DNA of 64,000 nt from Faecalibacterium prausnitzii (GTDB lineage Bacteria > Bacillota > Clostridia > Oscillospirales > Ruminococcaceae): positions 2,232,001 to 2,296,000 of the forward strand of contig NZ_CP065377.1 of assembly GCF_019967995.1 (NCBI RefSeq). Direction: 5' to 3'. The translations under genes were made by a program, and so were the position numbers. The notes under the pieces are model-generated. The model was not told the DNA's origin and ran no database searches. It saw nothing but the letters and a program-made list of their open reading frames with translations. This document shows positions 33,357-42,614 of the stretch, one piece after another. Position 1 is the stretch's first letter. Every line of letters begins with the position of its first letter.

Positions 33357-33472
33357 GGGTTTTGCGTAACGTTTCCTACGAAACTGATAAATACCACAAA
33401 AATTATTTGTGGGTTTTGCGCAACGTTTCCTACGAAACTGATAAATACCACAAGAATTATTTGTGGGTTTTG
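33357..33472. repeat. 54-bp tandem repeat carrying LacI-type operators and a hairpin
   Basis: Copy 1 spans 33357-33410 and copy 2 33411-33464, with two mismatches, then 8 bp of a third copy. Each unit contains TTTTGCG(T/C)AACG (33360-33371; 33414-33425), a GTTTC-CTAC-GAAAC inverted repeat and a CCACAA...TTGTGG hairpin that can act as a minus-strand terminator. Copy 2 includes the last codons and stop of the lacI-like gene. Confidence 0.88.
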
Positions 33473-34521
33473 TGCAGATCTTGTGACCAGGGCGCAGCGT
33501 TGGGGGTTGATTCGCGCACCGAGTTGCGGCGGATCAGTTCAACAGGCTGAACGTAATTTTTACACTCCACCGGTTCCTGCCGAATCAGACGCACCAGCAG
33601 TTCCACGGCGGCCTCTGCTTTGGCCGGGACGTTCTGACGCACTGTCGTCAGAGGGGGATGCATGAGTTCTGCATAGATGCAGTCGTCAAACCCGGTGACG
33701 GAGACCTGCTCCGGCACCTGTATGCCGTGGTCCTGCAGATAATTCATCACTTCCGCCGCATCATAGTCAGAGGCCAGGGCCACAGCCTTGGCCTGGACAA
33801 AGCGATCCAAATAGTGGCCGTACATGACACGGCGCAGAGAAAGATCCTCAGGGAGAAGAATATGGCGCTCTTCTCCGCAGTCAATCCCGGCAGAGCGCAT
33901 CTGATGCTGAAATCCTTTCCAGCGGTAATGGTCTGCGCCGGTATCACACTCGGCGGCAAAGATGGCCTGGGTGTACCCGTTGTCCAGCAGATACTTTGCA
34001 ATCATGGCGCCGCCGCCGAAATCATCAGTTCCCACGTTGACGTAGTGGTACTCCGCCTCGGGATAGGTGTCAATCAGGACCATATATTTGTTGAGTTGCC
34101 TGCGCAGCTCCTTGTATTTCTTTTCGTCCAGTCCCAGGACGACAAGACCATCCACATTCCATCGGGAGGCAATCTCTGCCACCTGGTCCGTATTTTTGTC
34201 CTGGCCATTGATCAGCATGACATAATATCCGTTTCGATGGGCTGTCTCTTCTACACCAGACAGAAATTCTGCCACAAAGGTATCGCGCAGCGAAGGGATG
34301 CCGTGGACACAGCTGTAGCCCAGCACCAGTCCAATGATGCAGGACCCTTTGCGGGTCAGCTCACGGGAAGATGTATTCGGGACATAGCCCTCCTGGTTCA
34401 GAATTTCCGAAATTTTCCGGATCATTTCCTTGGAAACCTTTTTGGTGTTGCCGTGCAGCACATTGGACACGGTTGTCCGGCTTACACCAACTTGATCTGC
34501 AATATCCTGCAAACGCTTCAT
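33457..34521 (-). CDS. LacI family transcriptional regulator of the alpha-glucoside operon
   Basis: A 354-residue repressor. The N-terminal helix-turn-helix reads I-A-D-Q-V-G-V-S-R-T-T-V-S-N-V-L-H-G (residues 6-23) with the hinge helix near 45-58; the periplasmic-binding-like sensor domain fills the rest. It is encoded just upstream of, and in line with, the importer operon, and LacI-type sites (TTGCGCAA-like) lie between the two, so it very likely represses that operon until an alpha-glucoside inducer binds. The stop lies inside copy 2 of the 54-bp repeat. ATG 34521 is not preceded by a strong ribosome site (AGGGAGCG). Confidence 0.92.
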   Translation of the reverse strand: MKRLQDIADQVGVSRTTVSNVLHGNTKKVSKEMIRKISEILNQEGYVPNTSSRELTRKGSCIIGLVLGYSCVHGIPSLRDTFVAEFLSGVEETAHRNGYYVMLINGQDKNTDQVAEIASRWNVDGLVVLGLDEKKYKELRRQLNKYMVLIDTYPEAEYHYVNVGTDDFGGGAMIAKYLLDNGYTQAIFAAECDTGADHYRWKGFQHQMRSAGIDCGEERHILLPEDLSLRRVMYGHYLDRFVQAKAVALASDYDAAEVMNYLQDHGIQVPEQVSVTGFDDCIYAELMHPPLTTVRQNVPAKAEAAVELLVRLIRQEPVECKNYVQPVELIRRNSVRESTPNAAPWSQDLHKTHK

Positions 34522-34576
34522 GGCTGTTCATACGCTCCCTATTTGATCAGTTGAAACACAAACGGTTTTCAACGTA

Positions 34577-34605
34577 ATCATATCATATTTATACAGTAAT
34601 TGCAA
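34577..34605 (-). promoter_or_regulatory. lacI-like gene promoter
   Basis: Minus-strand TTGCAA (34600-34605), 17-bp spacer, TATGAT (34577-34582). Confidence 0.7.
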
Positions 34606-34630
34606 TCCGAATGATCCTTTGATCTTCAAC

Positions 34631-34673
34631 AAGAAACGCTCCTGCCAGTTTTACACCGGCAAGAGCGTTTCTT
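34631..34673. terminator. terminator between the ATPase and lacI genes
   Basis: AAGAAACGCTC (34631-34641) pairs with GAGCGTTTCTT (34663-34673); it follows the ATPase stop on the minus strand. Confidence 0.75.
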
Positions 34674-34676
34674 GTG

Positions 34677-36074
34677 TTATTCAAAAATATCGGCAAGGGT
34701 AAGCAGCTGTACTTCTCCGCGTTCCTGTGCCTGAAGTAGTCCGTCCGTAAATCCGCCTTTCGAGAAAATGTAGTAGTGGTAGTTTGTTCCTTTCCCAAAG
34801 ACTGCTGCATATTCCCGAATCAGTTCCAGTTCGTCCAAACCGATTTTTTCATTGCGGTATTTGCAGGAGCCGATGATATAGTCATTGCCCTCAACCGGCG
34901 TACCGACAATATCGATCTGGATCTGCTTTTTCTTTTTGGGGTCGGTTCCCCACCACTGCCCAATCTCACTCAACTCGATCGGAAGATCATTCGCATAATA
35001 GAGCAAGTAGTCTTGGCACATCTTCTCAAAAATCAGACCCATATAGTCCGGAAAATACTGTTTCACTGCATGAGAGTAGGTCTTTGCGATCCGCCCCGAA
35101 TCAATGGCACTTGCATTGACCGGCACAAAACGGTACCAAAAACGAAAAAAATTGTCTGCCAGAAGATAGATCGTTTTTTTGCCCGGTTTCTCTGTGATCG
35201 GCGTTTCCTTTTTGACGATTCCAAGGTCTATCAACGTTTTGAGGTACTTCGCCACCACAGAGTTTTCTTCACCAACCTTCGTGGTGATATCATTCAGGCG
35301 AGAAGCCCCCTCTGCAATTGCCTTGATGATTGCATTATAAATTGCCGGCTCACGCAGCTCCTGCTTTAACAGGTTGGCCGGTTCCTCATAGAGGTAGCTG
35401 GAACGGTCAAACAAGTTTTCCATCAGTGCTTCATCTACGCTGTCCCGAACATCCAATTTGTTGATATAATGCGGAACGCCGCCTGTAATGCCATAAATCA
35501 GGGCGTTATCTTCCTCGGACAGATTCGGATGGAATACCGCTGTTTCCTTGTAATCCAGCGGCATGATCTTGAATTGCGCTGTTCTGCGCCCATACAGAGG
35601 GCTTTCTTTGCCCAAGACCTGACTTTCCATAAAACTCATGGACGAGCCACACAGGATCAGGTACATTTGGGAATCCGTCCATTTATGATCGATGATGTGC
35701 TGAAGCATTGCAGAAATGGCTGGTTTAGCCTTTGCAAGATAAGGGTACTCATCAATCACAAATACGATTCGCTGCTCTTTAGAAAGAGCTGTCAGTTCGT
35801 CCAATGCTGCATCGTAGGTTGTAAATTCCGGGGATGATTCTGCATTGGGTCGTTCAAAACTCATGATTGCCTTGGACAGGGCTTCCAGATTTTCTTTTCC
35901 GGTCGTATTCAAGGCAGAGAAAAAAATGGTCGGTTTATCCTTGCAGAATTCATTGATCAGCGCAGTTTTTCCAACACGGCGTCTGCCGTAAATGACAACG
36001 CATTCAAACTTTCCATTCTCATATCGTTTGTTTAACTTCCGAAGTTCCTCATCGCGGCAGTAAAATCGGCTCAT
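34677..36074 (-). CDS. ATP-binding protein, ATPase_2/DUF234 family
   Basis: A 465-residue protein of the 'archaeal-type ATPase' family. The P-loop is G-R-R-R-V-G-K-T (30-37), Walker B is I-V-F-V-I-D-E-Y-P-Y (about 127-136), followed by the sensor-like L-I-L-C-G-S-S. A winged-helix segment (about 255-310) precedes a C-terminal DUF234 domain (about 330-460) containing D-I-V-G-T ... G-S-C-K-Y-R-N-E, the D...(E/S)xK core of a PD-(D/E)xK nuclease-like fold. Role unknown; members are scattered and sometimes linked to mobile or defence loci. ATG 36074 follows GGAGGG. AT content is higher than in its neighbours, hinting at transfer. Confidence 0.85.
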   Translation of the reverse strand: MSRFYCRDEELRKLNKRYENGKFECVVIYGRRRVGKTALINEFCKDKPTIFFSALNTTGKENLEALSKAIMSFERPNAESSPEFTTYDAALDELTALSKEQRIVFVIDEYPYLAKAKPAISAMLQHIIDHKWTDSQMYLILCGSSMSFMESQVLGKESPLYGRRTAQFKIMPLDYKETAVFHPNLSEEDNALIYGITGGVPHYINKLDVRDSVDEALMENLFDRSSYLYEEPANLLKQELREPAIYNAIIKAIAEGASRLNDITTKVGEENSVVAKYLKTLIDLGIVKKETPITEKPGKKTIYLLADNFFRFWYRFVPVNASAIDSGRIAKTYSHAVKQYFPDYMGLIFEKMCQDYLLYYANDLPIELSEIGQWWGTDPKKKKQIQIDIVGTPVEGNDYIIGSCKYRNEKIGLDELELIREYAAVFGKGTNYHYYIFSKGGFTDGLLQAQERGEVQLLTLADIFE

Positions 36075-36111
36075 TTTGTTCCCTCCCCAAAGTGTATTTA
36101 TCGAATTTATA

Positions 36112-36166
36112 TACTCGTAAGTTAGTTTCTTACGAGTATAATACTTCATTTCTTACATAAAGTCAA
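36112..36166 (-). promoter_or_regulatory. promoter with palindromic operator for the ATPase gene
   Basis: Minus-strand TTGACT (36161-36166), 17-bp spacer, TATTAT (36138-36143). Just downstream of the -10 lies a perfect 10-bp inverted repeat TACTCGTAAG-7 nt-CTTACGAGTA (36112-36138), which could be an operator or an mRNA hairpin at the transcript 5' end. Confidence 0.7.
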
Positions 36167-36201
36167 GAAATATATTTTTGACGGCTCATCGAGAACGCAA
36201 G

Positions 36202-36244
36202 AAAAAGGGCTGCTGCACTGGCTTCTATCCTTGTGCAACAGCCC
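36202..36244 (-). terminator. glgP terminator
   Basis: Minus-strand GGGCTGTTGCAC (36233-36244) pairs with GTGCAGCAGCCC (36207-36218), followed by a T-run. Confidence 0.85.
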
Positions 36245-36303
36245 CATCTTTCGTTTTCTTCAAAAAGCAGGATCCTGCGAAACCGCAGAGCAGGCCGGTT
36301 CCA

Positions 36304-38565
36304 TCACTTGCCCAGATGCCAGATGTCGCGGTCGTACTCGGCAATGGTGCGGTCGGAGGAGAACAGGCCCGCTTTGGCGATGTTCACCAGGCACTTGCGC
36401 CGCCAGCCCATGGGGTCGCAGGCGTAGTCGCTGAGGGCCTGCCCCTTGCGCACGACGTATGCATTGAAGTCCGGCAGGGTCTGGAACCAGTCCTTGTGGA
36501 TCAGTTCGTCGTGCAGGCGGGTCAGGTTTTCGGCGTGACCCGCAGCCAGCATCTCCGGCCCGGTGAGGAACTCGATGGCGCGGCGGATGTTGGCATCGCC
36601 CTCCACCCACTGGGCCGGGTCGTAGTCGCCGACGGCATAGCGGTGGATGACCTGATCGGAGGTCTGGCCGAAGATATAGATGTTCTCTTCCCCGACCTGC
36701 TGGCTGATCTCCACGTTGGCACCGTCCATGGTGCCCAGGGTCAGCGCACCGTTCAGCATGAACTTCATGTTGCCGGTGCCGGAAGCCTCCTTGGAGGCAA
36801 GGCTGATCTGCTCGGACAGGTCGCAGGCCGGGATGAGTTTTTCGGCAGCGGTGACGTTGTAGTTTTCCACAAAGACCACCTGCAGCCACTGGGACACCTC
36901 CGGGTCTGCGGCGATGACCTTGGACAGGGTCAGCAGGGCGTGGATGATGTCCTTTGCGATGGTATAGGCCGGCGCTGCCTTGGCACCAAAGATGCTCACC
37001 AGCGGGACGGCAGGCAGATGCCCTGCCTTGATCTCGTGGTACTGATGGATGAGGTACAGCAGATTCAGCTGCTGGCGCTTATACTCGTGCAGGCGCTTGG
37101 ACTGGATATCGAACACGGCATCGGGGTTCACCGTTACCTTCTGGGTGCGCAGCAGCCACTCCGCCAGTGCCGCCTTGTTGGTCTTTTTCACGGCGGTCAG
37201 TTCGTTCAGCACGGTCTCGTCGTCGGCAAAGGCCAGCAGCTTTTCCAACTCGGCGGCGTCCTTGCGGAAACCGGAGCCGATGTGCTGTTCCAGCGTAGCG
37301 GTCAGGCGCGGGTCGCACTCCAGCAGCCAGCGGCGGAAGGTGATGCCGTTGGTCTTGTTGTTGAACTTTTCCGGGTACAACTCATAGAAGCCGTGCAGCT
37401 CGGAGTTTTTCAGGATCTCAGTGTGCAGCGCTGCCACGCCGTTGGTGGAGTGGGTGAAGTGGATGTCCATGTGGGCCATGTGCACCCGGTCGTCCTTGTC
37501 GATGATGGCAAGGCTCTCATCCTCGGTGCGGGTGCGGGCCAGGGCGTCCAGCTTTTCGATGATGGGCATCAGCTGCGGCACCACGGCATCCAGATAGGCG
37601 CGGGGCCACTTTTCCAGCGCCTCGGCCAGAATGGTGTGGTTGGTGTAGGCGCAGGTCCTGGTCACGATCTCCACGGCTTCCTCAAATTCGATGCCCCGCT
37701 CCCCCAGCAGCCGGATCAGCTCCGGGATGACCATGCTGGGGTGGGTGTCGTTGATCTGGATGGCGGCGTAGTCGGCCAGATCGTGGTAATTGCAGCCGCG
37801 GGCCGCGCACTCGGCCAGAATGAGCTGGGCACCGGCAGAGACCATCAGATACTGCTGGTACACCCGCAGACGGCGGCCTGCCTCATCGGAATCGTCCGGG
37901 TAGAGGAAGAGGGTCAGGTTCTTGTCGATGGCGGTCTTGTCGAACGCGATGCCGTCATGGACGATGCTCTCGTCGATGGTGTCCAAATCGAACAGGTTCA
38001 GGGTGTTGGTGCGGCCCTCGTAGCCGGTGACGGCCAGCTTGTACAGCCGGGCGGTGTACGCCTTGCCTGCCAGCTCCACCGGGTAGGTGATGTCGGTCTT
38101 TTCGGCCCAGCTATGGGCAGTGAGCCATGGGTCGGGCTTTTCGTTCTGGACGCCGTCCTCAAAGGACTGATGGAACAGGCCAAAGTGATACCGCAGGCCC
38201 ACGCCATCGCCGGGCAGATTCAGCGTTGCGAGCGAATCCAGGAAGCAGGCCGCCAGACGGCCCAGACCGCCGTTGCCGAGAGAGGGTTCCGGCTCGACCT
38301 CTTCAATGTCCGACAGGCGCTTTCCGGCTGCCGCCAGTGCATCGCGGGCTTCCTCGTACAGACCCAGATTGATGAGGTTGTTGGACAGCAGCTTGCCGAT
38401 GAGAAATTCGGCGCTGATATAGTACAGCTTGCGTCCGGTGACCGGCTGCACGCGGTCGGCGCTCTTCTGCCGCACAAGCTCCAGCAGTGCCAGGTACAGC
38501 TCCTGATCGGTGCAGTCCGCCAGCAGCTTTCCGGTGAGGCTCTGTAACGTTTCGGTAAAGCTCAT
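36304..38565 (-). CDS. glgP: glycogen/starch/alpha-glucan phosphorylase
   Basis: A 753-residue PLP enzyme (GT35) that releases glucose-1-phosphate from glycogen or maltodextrins. The pyridoxal-phosphate Lys lies in [14 protein letters not shown] (near residue 600), and the active-site [15 protein letters not shown] segment is near residue 85-100. It is a little shorter than E. coli GlgP/MalP (about 800) at the N-terminus, as in many Clostridia, and lacks a regulatory extension. ATG 38565 follows AAAGGAGG. It diverges from an AraC-type regulator, and malQ is encoded 5 kb away, consistent with joint maltodextrin breakdown. Confidence 0.95.
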   Translation of the reverse strand: MSFTETLQSLTGKLLADCTDQELYLALLELVRQKSADRVQPVTGRKLYYISAEFLIGKLLSNNLINLGLYEEARDALAAAGKRLSDIEEVEPEPSLGNGGLGRLAACFLDSLATLNLPGDGVGLRYHFGLFHQSFEDGVQNEKPDPWLTAHSWAEKTDITYPVELAGKAYTARLYKLAVTGYEGRTNTLNLFDLDTIDESIVHDGIAFDKTAIDKNLTLFLYPDDSDEAGRRLRVYQQYLMVSAGAQLILAECAARGCNYHDLADYAAIQINDTHPSMVIPELIRLLGERGIEFEEAVEIVTRTCAYTNHTILAEALEKWPRAYLDAVVPQLMPIIEKLDALARTRTEDESLAIIDKDDRVHMAHMDIHFTHSTNGVAALHTEILKNSELHGFYELYPEKFNNKTNGITFRRWLLECDPRLTATLEQHIGSGFRKDAAELEKLLAFADDETVLNELTAVKKTNKAALAEWLLRTQKVTVNPDAVFDIQSKRLHEYKRQQLNLLYLIHQYHEIKAGHLPAVPLVSIFGAKAAPAYTIAKDIIHALLTLSKVIAADPEVSQWLQVVFVENYNVTAAEKLIPACDLSEQISLASKEASGTGNMKFMLNGALTLGTMDGANVEISQQVGEENIYIFGQTSDQVIHRYAVGDYDPAQWVEGDANIRRAIEFLTGPEMLAAGHAENLTRLHDELIHKDWFQTLPDFNAYVVRKGQALSDYACDPMGWRRKCLVNIAKAGLFSSDRTIAEYDRDIWHLGK

Positions 38566-38642
38566 AAACGCATCCTCCTTTGATACAGAAAACAGGTTTG
38601 ACATCTGTGATTCAAGATATACCACATAAAACAATCAAAATC

Positions 38643-38672
38643 TTGCCCAAAAGGTGCAGACTGTGGTACAAT
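38643..38672 (+). promoter_or_regulatory. promoter of the AraC regulator divergent from glgP
   Basis: TTGCCC (38643-38648), 18-bp spacer, TACAAT (38667-38672); AGGAGGTGA then precedes ATG 38695. Confidence 0.6.
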
Positions 38673-38694
38673 CCTATCATCAGGAGGTGAGACG

Positions 38695-39552
38695 ATGCAA
38701 AATCAGGCTTCTTTGCAGGAGACGAAGCAGCACGGTGCCGTGCGGTTCCCTTTCAATCTGTATCCCTGCACCATTCCGGGAGACTTCCCGCAGGTGGCGC
38801 TCCACTGGCAGGAGAGCATGGAGCTGGTCTTCGTCAAGCGGGGCGCGGGGCTGGTGCAGGTGGGCGCTGCGTCCTGCCCGGCCTACCAGGGGGATATCTT
38901 TATTTTTACGCCCGGCACCCTCCACGCCCTGCGGCAGAGCGAGGGGCAGTGCATGGAATACGAAAACATCATCTTTGAGCTGGAGCTTCTGGGCGGCGCA
39001 GAGGACCTCTGCGCCGAGAAGTATCTGCTGCCGCTCCAAAGCGGGCGCTTGTCGCTGCCGACACGTCTGACCCCGAACGACCTGTGCTATCTTCCGGCTG
39101 CTGCCTGCCTGCGGGAGGTGGAGGAAGCCAACCGCGCCAAGCTCCCCGGCTACGAGCTGCTGGTCAAGGGGGCGCTGCTGCGCTTCCTTTCCCTGCTCAT
39201 TGCGCAGGGGAAGCAGCAGCTCCCCGCAGAAACAGCCGACACCCAGCGGCTGAAAGCCGTTCTGCAATGGCTCTCGGCCCATTATGCCGAGGCGCTCCGG
39301 GTCGCCGATGCCGCCGGGGTCTGCTCCTTCAGCGCCAGCCATTTCATGCGCTGGTTCCGGCAGATGACCGGGCAGAGCTTTATCGCCTTTCTGAACGAAT
39401 ACCGGCTGAACGCTGCCGCCGAGGCACTGCAGACCACAGACGAGACCGTCCTGACCATCGCTTCCCGGTGCGGGTTCGAGAACCTCTCCTATTTCAACCG
39501 GGCGTTCAAGGCACACTTCGGCATGACCCCGCGGGAATACCGAAAAAAATAA
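38695..39552 (+). CDS. AraC family transcriptional regulator
   Basis: A 285-residue regulator: N-terminal cupin sugar-sensing domain (about 20-150, with Y-x-G-D-I-F-I-F-x-P-G-x-x-H-x-L) and a C-terminal double helix-turn-helix (about 185-283; V-A-D-A-A-G-V-C-S-F-S-A-S-H-F and I-A-S-R-C-G-F-E-N-L-S-Y-F-N-R-x-F-K, ending P-x-E-Y-R-K). Divergent from glgP with a 130-bp shared gap, so glgP control is the obvious hypothesis; the ligand is unknown. Confidence 0.9.
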   Translation: MQNQASLQETKQHGAVRFPFNLYPCTIPGDFPQVALHWQESMELVFVKRGAGLVQVGAASCPAYQGDIFIFTPGTLHALRQSEGQCMEYENIIFELELLGGAEDLCAEKYLLPLQSGRLSLPTRLTPNDLCYLPAAACLREVEEANRAKLPGYELLVKGALLRFLSLLIAQGKQQLPAETADTQRLKAVLQWLSAHYAEALRVADAAGVCSFSASHFMRWFRQMTGQSFIAFLNEYRLNAAAEALQTTDETVLTIASRCGFENLSYFNRAFKAHFGMTPREYRKK

Positions 39553-39553
39553 G

Positions 39554-39608
39554 CAAACCGAGGCCGTTCCTTCTCTTTTCCAGAGAAGCGGAACGGCCTC
39601 GTTTTTTT
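39554..39608. terminator. bidirectional terminator between convergent regulators
   Basis: CGAGGCCGTTCC (39559-39570) pairs with GGAACGGCCTCG (39590-39601), flanked by A- and T-runs. Confidence 0.93.
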
Positions 39609-39613
39609 GCGCA

Positions 39614-40639
39614 TCAGACCTCCGGCGGCGGGCAGCAGCTCTCGCGCGGGATGAGCTTGTGCGGCACGATGATCTTGGTTGCCAGAAGGTTCGGGTTCTC
39701 GATGTGGTTGATGGTCTGGCTGGCGGCTTCCATGCCCAGCTGGTAGGGGTTGACGTCCACGGTGGTCAGCTGCGGGCTGGTGATGCGGGAGAACAGCGAG
39801 TTGTTGAAGGACACGATGGACAGGTCTTTCGGGACACGCAGCCCCAGCTTGCCGCAGAACTGCTCCAGCACCACAGCCAGAATGTCATCGCTGACCAGCA
39901 TGGCGGTGGGGTGGTCCGGCGCGGTGAGCAGGGCCTTCAGCGGTTCCTCGTAGGCATCGTTCAGCGTGTTGACCTCCACGCAGTCCTCTTCGCGGGGGGT
40001 GATGCCGTGTTTGAGCAGGGACATCTGGTAGCCCCGCTTGCGCTCTGCCGAGAACAGCAGGGCGTTGCTGACCCCGAAATACGCAATGCGGCGGTGGCCC
40101 AGTTCATAGAGGTAATCGGCGGCTTCCTCTCCCGCAAGGGCGTTGTCGTTGTCGATGTAGATGGTCTGGTTGGCCGACTGCGCCGCCTTGCCCACAATGA
40201 CATGGAGCAGCCCTTCGCTGCGCAGATACGCCGCCACCGGGCAGTCCTTTTTGGAATAGAGCAGGATGAATCCATCGGCCTGTGCGTTGGCGACCATGCT
40301 CTGGATGGCGTCCAGAACCTCGGCATCGTCCTGCCCGGTGATGACCGTGTTCACATACCGCCGCTGGTTGCAGAACTGCCCGATGCCGCGGATGATCTCC
40401 AGATGAAAAGCGTTCTCGTAGACGTCCCGCTGCGAGGAGGGCAGAATGATGCCGATGGTCTTGGAAAACGCCTCCACCGGTTCGGCCTCAACGTTCGGTT
40501 CATATCCCAGCTGTGCCATGATGCGGCGCACCCGCTCCTTGGTCTCCCGGCTGATGGAGGGGCTGTCCTTGCAGGTGCGGGACACGGTGGAAGGCGAGAC
40601 CCCCGCCGCCGCTGCGACATCTTTGATGGTAACTGCCAT
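39614..40639 (-). CDS. LacI family transcriptional regulator (maltose PTS operon)
   Basis: A 341-residue repressor with helix-turn-helix I-K-D-V-A-A-A-A-G-V-S-P-S-T-V-S-R-T (4-21), hinge helix and sugar-binding domain. It diverges from the PTS-EEP-malQ operon and shares a 286-bp gap packed with TTGCGCAA-like sites, so it probably represses both itself and the operon, like MalR-type regulators. ATG 40639 follows AGGAGG. Confidence 0.92.
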   Translation of the reverse strand: MAVTIKDVAAAAGVSPSTVSRTCKDSPSISRETKERVRRIMAQLGYEPNVEAEPVEAFSKTIGIILPSSQRDVYENAFHLEIIRGIGQFCNQRRYVNTVITGQDDAEVLDAIQSMVANAQADGFILLYSKKDCPVAAYLRSEGLLHVIVGKAAQSANQTIYIDNDNALAGEEAADYLYELGHRRIAYFGVSNALLFSAERKRGYQMSLLKHGITPREEDCVEVNTLNDAYEEPLKALLTAPDHPTAMLVSDDILAVVLEQFCGKLGLRVPKDLSIVSFNNSLFSRITSPQLTTVDVNPYQLGMEAASQTINHIENPNLLATKIIVPHKLIPRESCCPPPEV

Positions 40640-40668
40640 AGTCTGTTCCTCCTGTATGATCTGCCTCT

Positions 40669-40697
40669 ATTGTAAAGCGGCGCGCACACAATGTCAA
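40669..40697 (-). promoter_or_regulatory. promoter of the PTS-linked lacI gene
   Basis: Minus-strand TTGACA (40692-40697), 17-bp spacer, TACAAT (40669-40674). Confidence 0.8.
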
Positions 40698-40699
40698 TG

Positions 40700-40730
40700 T
40701 TTGCGCAACGGATTGCGTAAGCTGCGCAAG
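40700..40730. promoter_or_regulatory. cluster of LacI-type operator half-sites
   Basis: TTTGCGCAACG (40700-40710), ATTGCGTAAG (40712-40721) and CTGCGCAAG (40722-40730) lie just upstream of the regulator's -35. The first matches the operator word in the 54-bp repeat at 33414-33425. Confidence 0.6.
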
Positions 40731-40821
40731 ATTCATCCGACGTGCTCTCGACAATTTTCACAAAGAAATCAGCAGCTCGTTGTGTAAAACGCAGAAAATA
40801 TAGTTTTGTTCCAAAAAGCTC

Positions 40822-40850
40822 TTGTAAAAACTGTGTCATTGGATTATTCT
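40822..40850 (+). promoter_or_regulatory. promoter of the PTS-malQ operon
   Basis: TTGTAA (40822-40827), 17-bp spacer, TATTCT (40845-40850). Confidence 0.55.
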
Positions 40851-40852
40851 TG

Positions 40853-40889
40853 TTGCGTAAAGCAGTGCAACCAGTGTGCAACAGTTGCA
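40853..40889. promoter_or_regulatory. operator candidates downstream of the PTS promoter
   Basis: TTGCGTAA (40853-40860) and a perfect inverted repeat TGCAAC-A-GTTGCA (40877-40889) lie in the 5' untranslated region, where a bound LacI protein would block transcription. Confidence 0.6.
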
Positions 40890-40925
40890 TTAAATCACGC
40901 AATCAAAAAAATGAGGAGGAACATC

Positions 40926-42608
40926 ATGGCAACAACAAAAGCGGCTCCGGGGAAAAAGGGGCTCATCAACTTCGACTTCTTGCAAAAGCTGGGCAAGGTG
41001 CTGATGACCGTCATCGCCGTCATGCCCGCTGCCGGCCTGATGATCAGTCTGGGCAAGCTGGTGCAGATGGGCGGCGGTGACATTGCGCCCGTCATGACTA
41101 TCGGCACCACCATGGAGAACATCGGCTGGGCCGTCATCAACAACCTGCACATCCTGTTCGCCGTCGCCATCGGCGGCAGCTGGGCAAAGGAGCGCGCAGG
41201 CGGTGCCTTTGCGGCGGTGCTGGCATTTGCCCTCATCAACGTCATCACCGGCAACATCTTCGGTGTCACCAGCGCCATGCTGGAAGACCCCAATGCCGTG
41301 ACCCACACCCTGTTCGGGCAGGAGATCGCAGTCAACGGCTACTTCACCTCTGTGCTGGGTGCTCCGGCGCTGAATATGGGCGTCTTCGTGGGCATCATCG
41401 CCGGTTTTGTGGGCGGTGTGGCTTACAATAAATACTATAACTTCCGCAAGCTGCCGGATGCGCTGGCCTTCTTCAACGGCAAGCGCTTCGTGCCCATGGT
41501 AGTCATCGCCTACTCGGTGGTCATTTCCATCGTGCTGTCGCTGTTCTGGCCTGTGGTCCAGACCGGCATCAACAACTTCGGCATCTGGATCGCCAACTCT
41601 TCCGAGACTTCCCCTGTCCTGGCACCGTTCATCTATGGTACGCTGGAGCGTCTGCTGCTGCCCTTCGGCCTGCACCACATGCTGACCATCCCCATGAACT
41701 ACACCTCGTTCGGCGGCACCTACACCATCGCCACCGGCGTCAACGCTGGCAGCCAGGTATTTGGCCAGGACCCGCTGTGGCTGGCCTGGGCCAACGACCT
41801 CATCAACTTCAAGAAGGCCGGTGACATGGCCGCTTACAACAACCTGCTGGCCACCGTCACCCCTGCCCGCTTCAAGGTGGGCCAGATGATCGGTGCGACC
41901 GGTCTGCTGCTGGGCATCGCGCTGGCCATGTACCGCCGGGTGGACGCCGACAAGCGCGCAAACTACAAGTCCATGTTCATTTCCACCGCACTGGCCGTCT
42001 TCCTGACCGGCGTCACCGAGCCGCTGGAATTCATGTTCATGTTCTGCGCGATGCCGCTGTACATCGTGTACGCACTGCTGCAGGGCTGTGCTTTCGCGAT
42101 GGCGGGCATCATCCATCTGCGCCTGCACTCCTTCGGCAATCTGGAGTTCATCACCCGCATCCCCATGTCCCTGCAGGCCGGTCTGGGCGGCGACATCATC
42201 AACTTTGTGATCTGCGTGGCCGCATTCTTTGTCATCGGCTACCTGGTGGCATACGTTATGATCGGCAAGCTCAACCTGGCAACGCCGGGCCGTCTGGGCA
42301 ACTATACCGATGACAACGCGGACGATTCCGCCGCCGACGCCAAGACCGAGAAAAAAGCTGACAAGAAGGCCGATAACGGTCAGGCCGAGCGCATCATCGC
42401 CCTGCTGGGCGGCCGGGAGAACATCGTGCTGGTGGACGCCTGCATGACCCGTCTGCGTGTTACCGTGAAAGACCCTGCCAAGGTCGCTGACCTCGCCGCA
42501 TGGAAGGCCGAGGGTGCCCTGAGCCTGCTGGTCAAGGGCGACGGCATTCAGGCTGTGTACGGCCCCAAGGCAGACGTTCTGAAATCTGACATCAACGATA
42601 TTCTGTAA
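40926..42608 (+). CDS. PTS transporter subunit EIIBC, glucose/maltose type
   Basis: A 560-residue sugar phosphotransferase permease. The EIIC domain (about 15-430) has ten or so helices with L-M-T-V-I-A-V-M-P-A-A-G-L-M near the start and the G-x-x-E-P-L-E-F-M-F substrate-site motif. A charged Lys/Asp linker (about 455-480) leads to an EIIB domain (about 485-560) with the phosphorylated Cys in V-D-A-C-M-T-R-L-R. No EIIA domain is attached, so a separate Crr-like EIIA is needed. Maltose is the likely substrate given malQ in the operon. ATG 40926 follows GAGGAGG. Confidence 0.92.
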   Translation: MATTKAAPGKKGLINFDFLQKLGKVLMTVIAVMPAAGLMISLGKLVQMGGGDIAPVMTIGTTMENIGWAVINNLHILFAVAIGGSWAKERAGGAFAAVLAFALINVITGNIFGVTSAMLEDPNAVTHTLFGQEIAVNGYFTSVLGAPALNMGVFVGIIAGFVGGVAYNKYYNFRKLPDALAFFNGKRFVPMVVIAYSVVISIVLSLFWPVVQTGINNFGIWIANSSETSPVLAPFIYGTLERLLLPFGLHHMLTIPMNYTSFGGTYTIATGVNAGSQVFGQDPLWLAWANDLINFKKAGDMAAYNNLLATVTPARFKVGQMIGATGLLLGIALAMYRRVDADKRANYKSMFISTALAVFLTGVTEPLEFMFMFCAMPLYIVYALLQGCAFAMAGIIHLRLHSFGNLEFITRIPMSLQAGLGGDIINFVICVAAFFVIGYLVAYVMIGKLNLATPGRLGNYTDDNADDSAADAKTEKKADKKADNGQAERIIALLGGRENIVLVDACMTRLRVTVKDPAKVADLAAWKAEGALSLLVKGDGIQAVYGPKADVLKSDINDIL

Positions 42609-42614
42609 AACGCT

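Noticed and set aside
33357..33472. Possible CRISPR array
   Set aside because: Only two full units, no unique spacers (the whole 54 bp is repeated), and no cas genes in the window.
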